Below, piece after piece: positions 16,277 through 23,776 of a stretch of DNA of 50,354 nucleotides (position 1 is the stretch's first letter; each line of letters opens with the position of its first letter). The notes under the pieces are model-generated. The model had not been told where the DNA came from. It saw only the letters and a program-made list of their open reading frames with translations, and searched no databases. The stretch is from an uncultured Lachnospiraceae bacterium (GTDB lineage Bacteria > Bacillota > Clostridia > Lachnospirales > Lachnospiraceae): positions 1-50,354 of the forward strand of contig CANOEC010000028.1 of assembly GCA_947564735.1 (NCBI GenBank), written 5' to 3'. The translations under genes and the position numbers were made by a program.

Positions 16277-19200
16277 TTACAGCTTTCCGCAAAGATATGC
16301 ATAGGCATTCATAATCGTATTCTGACGTTTTCCCGTGATGAAATAGAAATCCATCTGCCGTTCGCCTTCCGTATACAGATAAGAACCGTATGCCGGTATA
16401 TCACAGCTCATAACCGGACCGTCCGCCGCAAGGACGATTCCGTACCCTTGGTCTGACAACAGAAACGGTAATTCAGCATTCTTAGCCTCATTGCCGGCGA
16501 TATGTGAAATGTATCTTGCCGTCTTTCTTAAGTTCAATCCTGCAGCGTCCCCGGCTCCCATGCCGTACACCGTTTCTTTCTTCTGCCAGTCCAGATAGAG
16601 CCATGTTCTGAACCTTCCATCCACAGTACTTTCTAACTGTCTGCATTCTTTACTCCGCTCTGCAAGCAGCAGTTTTTTGTCCCGCGTCATATAGCGTATC
16701 GAACCCGTTCCTTTATCTACCTGCACAAGCAGTTCATCTGTCATAAGGTCTACCGTGCTGCCGGACTCTTTGTACATCCATCTTTTATCGACAGAATGTA
16801 CCGCAATCCTGTCATTTTCCCCGCTCACAATCTGCCCGCCTTTTGCAAACGTCACCCTGACGATGGCGCTTCCGACCGGACTTAAGCGCAAAACACCGTA
16901 CCGGCTGTGCAGATACAGTCCGTCCTGCTGTTTTACAACCCATTTCACCGCAAGGTCTATCCTGCCATGCCCCGCCGGACGAAGCTTCTCGGTTGCCGGC
17001 ATATCACCGAACTGCACGATATTTATCCGTTGCATTTCCGCAGTTTTATTATCCATCACACGGCTTTTCTCATTTTGCACCTTCATCGCGCTTGACGTCA
17101 CACTCTTATTTTGCCCCGTAATCCCATTTGACGTCTGCGCTTTGTTTCGCATCTTTGCCGCATTTGGCGACTTATCTCCTAGTCCGCCCGCATCTGATTT
17201 TCTCTTCTCTACCAACGTTTCATCCGTTTTCTGTCCTCGTGCAATGAAGACTTTTTTCTTCATATGCCCGACAGCCTTTCGTTCTTCCGTAGATGGCAAA
17301 TTTTTCACTGTTTTTCTGTCATTGACTTCGTCATCCACGCGGGGCGTTGCACTTAGCTTACCTGCAACATGATTGTCCGGCGCCGGGTCGGCAATCAGCC
17401 CCGTGAGATTTCCCGTATGGAGCACGCACAGCTCATGGAGCGCACGGGTCGCCGCCACATACAGAAGCTTCGCATGACCGTCATCCGTCGGGTAGTCCTC
17501 TCTGGACGGGTCTAAAATAAGCACTGCATCAAACTCCAATCCTTTTGTATACTCCACTGCAAGCACCATGATACCGCTGCCAAACTGCGTCTTCTCCGGG
17601 TCGCTCTCCATCACTTCAATATAACGTGATAATTCTGCTGCCACAGCACAAGCCTCTTTCCTGTCACGGCAGACCACCGCAATCGTATCCAGCGGATTTC
17701 CGCCGTCATCCTGTCCGCCCGTATCATCCGGATTTTTGCCTCCCGTCTGCCATTTCTTACAAATATCCGCCGCCGCACGAATCATTGTCTGCCGGTCTGC
17801 AACCTGCCGCACCTGCACCGGATTACCGTGTCTGATAATCGGCTCCACCGGATAGATGGAAAAGCTCCCATGATGCAATATGTTTGTTGCAAAATCTGAT
17901 ATCTCCACCGTATTGCGGTAGCTTTTCTTAAGGATTCCAAAACTGTCAGCAGGATCCGACAGCATGAGTTCCTTAAGCTCCTCCCAGTCGTTCAATCCGT
18001 ATCCAAAATGGATATTCTGGGAAACGTCACCCATAATCGTGTAAGTGCACCGATAGATACAAAACTTCAGCACAAGGTATGCCATCATCCCAAAATCCTG
18101 CGCCTCATCAATGACAATATGATGCGCTTCACTGATAACTTCCGTCTCTTTGACTCTTTTATACAAATAGGCGAGCGCCGCCAAATCATACACATCAAAT
18201 TCCGTGTCCGGCATGTCCGTATGATATCCTTTTTGCGCCTGTCTGTTCAAAAAATCCCGATAGAGCTCAAAAATAGATTGTTTCCATAGCTTACCGCCAT
18301 AATATCCACGATACGCCTTGAAGATTGCTTTCCGTTCGGCTTCCGTATAGCGAGTGCTTCTTGTAAGGAACTCTTCCTTTATCTTCCCCTTAAGGCGTGT
18401 ATTTAACATGTTGATTTTGCTCTGGATAGACACCGCCGGATTTTCCCTGATATACCGTTCCACCGCCTCCCTGTCCATCAGACAGATGCAGTCCGCCGCA
18501 TCTGCCCCGCCGCTCTCGTCAAATACGCCTGCTTTTCCATCCCGGATTCCTTCTACAAACTGCTTGGGATTCAAATAAACAGAATTACGGCGCACCGTAT
18601 CCCACTCCAGCTTCCGGCAGTACGCCTCCAAATTGTGGAACCACAGGGAACTGCCCTTTATTTCGCCGTCCGTCTCCTTTATCCGATATTTTTTATCATC
18701 CCAATCCTCATACAAAAGCCTGACAAAAAGCTGCTCCATCGTCATTTGTCTAATGCCGTACACGTCCAGATCCGGCAAAACCCCCGTAATATAATCCAGT
18801 AAAATCCGGTTGCTGCCAACAATGTAGAAATCATCCGGCTTAAAGCGTTCCTCATAATTATACAGAATATAGGAAATCCGATGCATCGCCACGGTCGTCT
18901 TACCGGAACCCGCAACGCCCTGCACGATGATGTTATGGTATGGAGACTTCCGGATAATTTCATTCTGCTCCTTCTGGATGGTGGCAACGATTTCACTTAA
19001 GACCGCCTGTTTATTTTTTGCCAGATATTTTGTCAGCAAATCGTCATTGGCAATTACCTCGCTGTCAAAATAATCAAGAAGCTTACCCGATTCTATTTCA
19101 TAGGTACGCTTCAGTTGCAAATCAATCTTGATGCTTACGCCGCCCGGTGCTTCATAGCTACACCGTCCAAGACCATTTTCATAATAGGCATTCGCCACGG

Positions 19201-19582
19201 GAGCACGCCAGTCCACTACCATCCAGTGCGTCGTGTCTTTGGAAATCCCGCCTCTTCCGATATAAATGGATTCCTCCTTATTAAGCGCCTCGTCATGAAA
19301 GACAATTCTGCCAAAATACGGTTTGGCGAGCGCCTTTTTGTTACGGATGAGAGCCCGCTTCATATGCTCATGCATCGTCACGGTATTATTCAGAATCGTG
19401 AGCACCTCCACATCATTGTCATGATAATGCGCCAGCATCTCATCGATGTCTTCCTGCATACGAGACACCTCACGCCCGTAATTCGTAAGGTTATCCCGCA
19501 CAACGGCAAGTGTCTGTTCAAGATACTGTTCCTCCTCCCGCCTTGCATCCATATGCGTTTCTTTTTTCTGCTGTGTTGCCAT
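16277..19582 (-). CDS. HelD-like SF1 helicase with a C-terminal GH31-N-like beta-sandwich
   Basis: A 1101-residue protein in one open frame. Residues 1-90 form the antiparallel coiled coil typical of HelD, the RNA polymerase-recycling ATPase. Walker A is GVAGSGKTTVAMHR near residue 222, Walker B is VIDEAQDFG and motif VI is VAATRALHEL. Helicase homology ends near residue 740. After a basic, Lys/Asn-rich linker (about 745-860), residues about 865-1101 resemble the N-terminal domain of family 31 glycoside hydrolases: YGVLRLSPVGSAIVRVTF, TVYGMGAGDAAGLNLRKT, PFLLSDQGYGIVL and a final FYFITGK. The protein stops exactly where the GH31 catalytic barrel would begin, so no hydrolase site is present. 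GGAGG precedes the ATG. The fusion is the oddity; the helicase call is firm, the C-terminal call is by pattern. Confidence 0.88.
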   Translation of the reverse strand: MATQQKKETHMDARREEEQYLEQTLAVVRDNLTNYGREVSRMQEDIDEMLAHYHDNDVEVLTILNNTVTMHEHMKRALIRNKKALAKPYFGRIVFHDEALNKEESIYIGRGGISKDTTHWMVVDWRAPVANAYYENGLGRCSYEAPGGVSIKIDLQLKRTYEIESGKLLDYFDSEVIANDDLLTKYLAKNKQAVLSEIVATIQKEQNEIIRKSPYHNIIVQGVAGSGKTTVAMHRISYILYNYEERFKPDDFYIVGSNRILLDYITGVLPDLDVYGIRQMTMEQLFVRLLYEDWDDKKYRIKETDGEIKGSSLWFHNLEAYCRKLEWDTVRRNSVYLNPKQFVEGIRDGKAGVFDESGGADAADCICLMDREAVERYIRENPAVSIQSKINMLNTRLKGKIKEEFLTRSTRYTEAERKAIFKAYRGYYGGKLWKQSIFELYRDFLNRQAQKGYHTDMPDTEFDVYDLAALAYLYKRVKETEVISEAHHIVIDEAQDFGMMAYLVLKFCIYRCTYTIMGDVSQNIHFGYGLNDWEELKELMLSDPADSFGILKKSYRNTVEISDFATNILHHGSFSIYPVEPIIRHGNPVQVRQVADRQTMIRAAADICKKWQTGGKNPDDTGGQDDGGNPLDTIAVVCRDRKEACAVAAELSRYIEVMESDPEKTQFGSGIMVLAVEYTKGLEFDAVLILDPSREDYPTDDGHAKLLYVAATRALHELCVLHTGNLTGLIADPAPDNHVAGKLSATPRVDDEVNDRKTVKNLPSTEERKAVGHMKKKVFIARGQKTDETLVEKRKSDAGGLGDKSPNAAKMRNKAQTSNGITGQNKSVTSSAMKVQNEKSRVMDNKTAEMQRINIVQFGDMPATEKLRPAGHGRIDLAVKWVVKQQDGLYLHSRYGVLRLSPVGSAIVRVTFAKGGQIVSGENDRIAVHSVDKRWMYKESGSTVDLMTDELLVQVDKGTGSIRYMTRDKKLLLAERSKECRQLESTVDGRFRTWLYLDWQKKETVYGMGAGDAAGLNLRKTARYISHIAGNEAKNAELPFLLSDQGYGIVLAADGPVMSCDIPAYGSYLYTEGERQMDFYFITGKRQNTIMNAYAYLCGKL

Positions 19583-19855
19583 GTACGCCCTCCTTCCGTG
19601 CGCAGCGGAACTGTCGCTGCCGGTTCCGCCGCCAATCCTCTGCCGGTTCTTTCTGCCTCCTGTCTATCGTCTACCCATAATTTTAATGGTAAAAATAAAA
19701 ATTACTAGACTTTTTATTTATGATATGATAAACTATACACTGTAGTTGTGCATAAAATAAATTTATTCAATATCAACGCTGGTCTATCGTTTTTTCGTTA
19801 TCTTAACAGATTGCTCCGGGTTGCCAGTGACAGTAACAGATTGATTGCAGATAAG

Positions 19856-19880
19856 AACAGGACGCCGCTCCTGTTTTTTT
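19856..19880 (+). terminator. Plus-strand terminator hairpin without an evident upstream gene
   Basis: The stem AACAGGA with TCCTGTT has a six-base loop and is followed by five more T residues. No complete plus-strand gene precedes it, so it may be a relic or serve an unannotated short transcript starting near 19740. Confidence 0.7.
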
Positions 19881-19882
19881 AG

Positions 19883-20038
19883 ACACAAAATTCAGCTACG
19901 CCATTTTCAGATTTGCTTTACACCTCCCATCTTGCTAATCTCTATGCCTATTTACATGAGGATTCCTATTATGAGAACCCTTCAGAGCTGACCGTAGAAG
20001 CCATTCTAAACGGAACATCCCCGAAGGATTCTCTCTGA
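19883..20038 (+). pseudogene. Possible C-terminal gene fragment
   Basis: This 51-codon open stretch has protein-like composition (for example LANLYAYLHEDSYYENPSEL, then VEAILNGTSPKDSL and a stop) but no start codon with a ribosome site, and is preceded by a stop in frame. It looks like the tail of a gene whose 5' part was deleted. I do not recognise the family. Confidence 0.35.
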
Positions 20039-20069
20039 TACCCTATCGCCTGCGATATCGTTTTACCTC

Positions 20070-21377
20070 CTACTCTTCCGACAGCCTGACAACTTCTCCG
20101 TTCTTCACTTCCTTTGTGGCAGACGAGATGATAACACTGTCATCGTCGAGCGCGCCTTCCACGGCAACCCAGTAATCATTTTTGTCCAGCACCCTCACAT
20201 TGACCTGCTCTGCGTAGTATTCCTTACCGAGAATGCCGTCGCGCTCCTTCACCACATAGACATAATTTCTGGAACCTTCTTCGTGCACGGCGGCAGGTGT
20301 GACGCAGCAAGGATGTTTTTCGCCAGACTCCGCATGGCTCATTGAGCCCGAAAGTCCCGGTACACCCGTCCCCTCCGGAAGATTTACATATACCTCATAA
20401 TTTCCGGGCATTGTACTGCTCTCAGACAGATAGTCCACTATCGCCTCCCGCTCCTTACTGCTTCCATCCAATTTCAGAGTCACCTCATCATTTAAGCCGA
20501 CATATTTCTTCTGCTCCTGCGTGAGCGTCGTCTTAAACTGACAGGGCACAGAAGAATCTGCGAGCAGCAGCACTGCAGAATCTGTGGTCCTGCCGCCGGT
20601 ATTGATATTGATATCCGTGATTGTTCCGCTCATAGGCGCTTTTATCTGCCCCGCCGCCTCCCTAATTTCCAGAAAAGGCGCCAGCTCCTCCTGCAGACCG
20701 GAAAGCTCCATGCGGTTGACCTCTAAAGCGGCATCTTCGCTCTCCGGCGCAATGATATCCTCCACTCTTCTTCCCGCTTCCTTCATCGTCGTCTCTCTCT
20801 GCCATTTCGCGTCCGCCTCCGCATATGCCGCCTGCTGCAGCGCATCTAACAATGCTTCATCATCTCCGGCATTCTCCAAATCCTTTTCCGCCTGATTGAC
20901 CTCTTCTGCGCCCCTGCCCACAAGCGTATCTTCCCGTCTCGCCAAGGCGTCATAATCTTCTCTGGCACGCTGTTCTTCTAATTCCTTCTTCTGCCTTGCC
21001 AGTTCTTGATTCTCCACCATCGTATTAATCTGTGCCTGAAGCTTGGATATCGCCGCCTCCTTCTGTGCTATGATATCCGCCAAATCTTCCATATCGATTG
21101 TAAAAAGCACATCGCCTTCTTCCACCAAATCGCCCACCTGCACCGCCAGATTTTCCACCCGCAGACCGCTCAGTGCAGTGACCGGACGTTTTTCTCCTGC
21201 TATTACAATGCCGTCCGCCTTCACGATATGCTCCACATATTTCTGCTCGACAGACTCCGTCGATACGATAGGAAGCTTAGATGCATAGATGCTCTTGGAT
21301 ATCACAGTACATAGCCACATAAATACCAGAAATGCAAGGAAACCTGCCGCAATTTTCTTTCTTCTGTTACCACTCAA
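20070..21377 (-). CDS. HlyD/RND-type membrane fusion (adaptor) protein
   Basis: A protein of about 435 residues. The start is placed at a TTG codon at 21377, since AGGAGGAG lies just upstream. The longer frame would begin inside the hairpin at 21421-21449 and translate it. One transmembrane helix (residues about 8-28) follows a basic N-terminus. A lipoyl-like hybrid motif (VKADGIVIAGEKRPVTALSG and GDLVEEGDVLF) flanks a long coiled coil (residues about 120-215), then a beta-barrel. Such adaptors serve exporters, yet the gene lies directly behind two CUT1 sugar permease genes and no export pump is present. This context is unusual and its partner is unknown. Confidence 0.85.
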   Translation of the reverse strand: MSGNRRKKIAAGFLAFLVFMWLCTVISKSIYASKLPIVSTESVEQKYVEHIVKADGIVIAGEKRPVTALSGLRVENLAVQVGDLVEEGDVLFTIDMEDLADIIAQKEAAISKLQAQINTMVENQELARQKKELEEQRAREDYDALARREDTLVGRGAEEVNQAEKDLENAGDDEALLDALQQAAYAEADAKWQRETTMKEAGRRVEDIIAPESEDAALEVNRMELSGLQEELAPFLEIREAAGQIKAPMSGTITDININTGGRTTDSAVLLLADSSVPCQFKTTLTQEQKKYVGLNDEVTLKLDGSSKEREAIVDYLSESSTMPGNYEVYVNLPEGTGVPGLSGSMSHAESGEKHPCCVTPAAVHEEGSRNYVYVVKERDGILGKEYYAEQVNVRVLDKNDYWVAVEGALDDDSVIISSATKEVKNGEVVRLSEE

Positions 21378-21420
21378 AATTCTCTCCTCCTCTTCGCATG
21401 ATATATCCGCTAAATCTCTG

Positions 21421-21449
21421 GAAGAATGCCCGCACTTTGGCATTCTTTC
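21421..21449. repeat. Single GGAAGAATGC-type hairpin between permease and adaptor genes
   Basis: GAAGAATGCC (21421-21430) pairs with GGCATTCTTT (21439-21448). This is the same stem as in the 130-bp repeats at 22371 and the element at 42258, with a different loop. It lies just after the permease stop at 21454. Confidence 0.8.
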
Positions 21450-21453
21450 TGTG

Positions 21454-22329
21454 CTATTCTTTCAATCCCGAAAAAATAATTCCCTGCTCCAAATAATCCT
21501 GTCCCCAGATAAAGACAAACACCGCCGGAATCAGTGTGATAATCGACGTCGTGAAAGCATATCCTGCCTGTGCCCACGTGATTTCCGGCAGGTATAAGGA
21601 TAAGGGCCACAGGGACTTATCTTCCAGAAAAGCCATCGGCTGTTCCATCATGTTCCAATACTCCAGAAACCCCAGCACCATTGCCGACAACAGCCCGCTC
21701 TTTCCAAGGGGCAGCCCAAGCGTACAAAAGATTCTAAATTCTCCCGCCCCGTCCATCCGTGCCGCCTCAAAAAGCTGCATGGGGATACACCGGAAGCCAC
21801 CATACGTAAGAAACACCGGAAAGGTGGAAAACACTGCCGGAAGGATAATTGCCTGCTGTGTATTCAACATTCCCAGCCGGTTCAGTACCAGATAACTGGA
21901 AAGCATCATGACCTGAAAGGGCAGAAGCATCAACACGACATACAGCGCAAAGAGCGCCCTGCTGCCCTTCACCCTGTATACCGCAAACGCCCATGCCGCC
22001 GGGACACCCACCAGAAGCTGCCCCGCCAGTATACATGCCACCATCTTGACGGAATTCCAGAACAGAACAAAAAACTGCGGCGTCATAAAAAGCAGCCTGC
22101 CGTAATTTTCAAAAGTCGGATAATCCGGTATAATCTTCCAACTGATATATTCCAGCGCGTCAGAAAATACCGGAGACAAATGCTGCCGCAGCTCTCCACT
22201 GCCCATCACCGACCCCGTCACCAGCAGCACAATCGGCAGACAGACAAGGAGCGTCGGTATCAATATGAAAAAAAGCGTGATACCTTTTCTGACATCTTTC
22301 CAGCGCATTCCAAAGTTATGTAAACCCAT
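21454..22329 (-). CDS. CUT1-type sugar ABC transporter permease (MalG/LplC-like)
   Basis: A 291-residue membrane protein with six predicted helices. The EAA loop that docks the ATPase is visible as EAARMDGAGEFRIFCTLGLP, the hallmark of the second permease of carbohydrate importers. The N-terminus carries one helix, then a long outside loop. It follows the first permease gene after three hairpin repeat units. The ATPase is not in the window; CUT1 systems often share one encoded elsewhere. Confidence 0.93.
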   Translation of the reverse strand: MGLHNFGMRWKDVRKGITLFFILIPTLLVCLPIVLLVTGSVMGSGELRQHLSPVFSDALEYISWKIIPDYPTFENYGRLLFMTPQFFVLFWNSVKMVACILAGQLLVGVPAAWAFAVYRVKGSRALFALYVVLMLLPFQVMMLSSYLVLNRLGMLNTQQAIILPAVFSTFPVFLTYGGFRCIPMQLFEAARMDGAGEFRIFCTLGLPLGKSGLLSAMVLGFLEYWNMMEQPMAFLEDKSLWPLSLYLPEITWAQAGYAFTTSIITLIPAVFVFIWGQDYLEQGIIFSGLKE

Positions 22330-22370
22330 TTCTTATATTATCCTTTCTCCCTATTCGTTTTCCACTGCCC

Positions 22371-22728
22371 CCGGAAGAATGCTCGCGCCAGCGGCATTCT
22401 TCCAGACATGACCTAGTGATACTTAGGCTGCGTCCCTTGCAGCCTTAGCATCACTTCATGTCTTATCCTAAATCCACTCATCTATCCACCCTCCTCTCCC
22501 CCGGAAGAATGCTCGCATAAGCGGCATTCTTCCAGACATGACTTAGTGATACTTGGGCTGCGTCTCTTGCAGCCTTAGCATCACTTCATGTCTTATCCTA
22601 AATCCACTCATCTATCCGCCCTCCTCTCCCCCGGAAGAATGCTCGCATAAGCGGCATTCTTCCAGACATGACTTAGTGATACTTAGGCTGCGTCCTTTGC
22701 AGCCTTAGCATCACTTCATGTCTTATCC
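22371..22728. repeat. Three tandem 130-bp hairpin repeats between two permease genes
   Basis: Units begin at 22371, 22501 and 22631, spaced exactly 130 bases; the third is cut short at the upstream permease gene. Each has hairpin A (GGAAGAATGC...GCATTCTTCC) and a large hairpin B (AGACATGA...TCATGTCT outside, AGTGAT...ATCACT in the middle, AGGCTGC...GCAGCCT at the tip), then a pyrimidine-rich spacer. The right arm of unit 3 supplies the last codons and the TGA stop of the permease gene. The repeats fill a gap of about 385 bases in which there is no gene. Confidence 0.95.
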
Positions 22729-23597
22729 CACATCCTCTGCAACACCATAATTGCCACAAACAAAACGCCGCCCACGCAGACGGCTGCCGCCGCCATCTTA
22801 TCAAATTCAAGATTGACAAACCAGTTATTGAACAGATGCTGCAACAGATACATATCCTGATTCGGATACGCACCGGCAACCAGATACGCTTCCCTGTATA
22901 TTTTAAAAGAGTTGAGAAAGGAAAGTATCACAATGGTATAGAGACTTCCTTTCAGATTCGGGAGTATGATGCGCATGGTACACTGCCATTGCGAAGCGCC
23001 GTCCACCCTTGCCGCCTCCAACAGTTCATTGGGGATTCCCAGAATGCCCGCAAGCCACAAAACAATCGTATATCCGGCATTTTTCCATATATAGCTGAAC
23101 ACCAACACCCAGAACGACGCGCTGCTTCCCAGATAGTCGAACCTGACTTCTCCCCATAAACCCGTCCATTCTCCAAGCTGTGTCAATATAAGGTTTAAGA
23201 AGCCCTGCTTATAGAAAACCATCTTCCACACAATCACAATCGTCGCCGTCGGCATGGCAAGCGGAAACAAATACAACGACTTGACGGTTCCCGCACTTTT
23301 CATCCTGCTGACAGGCAGCGCAATCAAAAACCCGATAACAACCAGCAGAGGGATACAGACAAACGTAAATCGGAGGGTATTTTTCACTGCCAGTTGAAAC
23401 GCCTGATTGGAAAAAATAATCCCATAGTTTTTCAAACCGATGAACTGCTTTGTGACCACAGTCTGAAAGGAGCGCACGAACACATCCAGAAACGGAAGCA
23501 GTACGAAAATCACGACACCCAAAAGACTCGGCGTAAGAAACAGAAAGAACGCCCGCGTATCCTTATGAACTTTTACACCTTTCCTTTGTCCTCTCAT
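22716..23597 (-). CDS. CUT1-type sugar ABC transporter permease (MalF/UgpA-like)
   Basis: A 293-residue protein with six helices and the EAA loop EAARVDGASQWQCTMRIILP. It is the first permease of the pair, following the solute-binding protein gene. AGGAGAGG lies eight to nine bases before the ATG. Its final residues MWDKT and stop are encoded within repeat unit 3, so the natural C-terminus may have been replaced by a repeat insertion without harming the membrane part. Confidence 0.93.
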   Translation of the reverse strand: MRGQRKGVKVHKDTRAFFLFLTPSLLGVVIFVLLPFLDVFVRSFQTVVTKQFIGLKNYGIIFSNQAFQLAVKNTLRFTFVCIPLLVVIGFLIALPVSRMKSAGTVKSLYLFPLAMPTATIVIVWKMVFYKQGFLNLILTQLGEWTGLWGEVRFDYLGSSASFWVLVFSYIWKNAGYTIVLWLAGILGIPNELLEAARVDGASQWQCTMRIILPNLKGSLYTIVILSFLNSFKIYREAYLVAGAYPNQDMYLLQHLFNNWFVNLEFDKMAAAAVCVGGVLFVAIMVLQRMWDKT

Positions 23598-23624
23598 TGT
23601 TTACTCCTCTCCTTTCACAGCTTG

Positions 23625-23760
23625 AAAAAATGCGAATCTGCGGCATTCTGCAGACATCACTTAATAAACTCTCATTCAGCAGAGAATGCACGCTTTTTGC
23701 ATTCTCTTAGAAATGGCATAGATGCACTTAGGCTGCGTATTTTGCAGTCTTAGTGCATCT
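23625..23760. repeat. Double-hairpin element between binding-protein and permease genes
   Basis: Hairpin 1 is AGAGAATGC, loop ACGCTTTTT, GCATTCTCT (23681-23707). Hairpin 2 is GATGCACTTAGGCTGC (23721-23736) with its near-perfect complement at 23744-23759 and loop GTATTTT. The tip GGCTGC and its partner match hairpin B of the 130-bp repeats, while the lower stem differs. Confidence 0.9.
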
Positions 23761-23776
23761 CCATCTCTTTCTCTTG

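Larger units (their letters stand above)
19583..20069. other. Intergenic stretch with a terminator and a possible gene fragment
   Basis: The gap between the helicase gene and the adaptor gene is AT-rich at 19680-19800, where the helicase promoter should lie. It also contains a plus-strand terminator (19856-19880) and a protein-like open fragment (19883-20038) described separately. Confidence 0.5.

Noticed and set aside
16277-17400. Separate glycosidase gene downstream of the helicase
   Set aside because: There is one uninterrupted frame through the linker, no ribosome site at the domain boundary, and no catalytic barrel.
22371-22728. CRISPR or tandem tRNA cluster
   Set aside because: The unit is a self-complementary structure without spacers and has no tRNA-like conserved loops.
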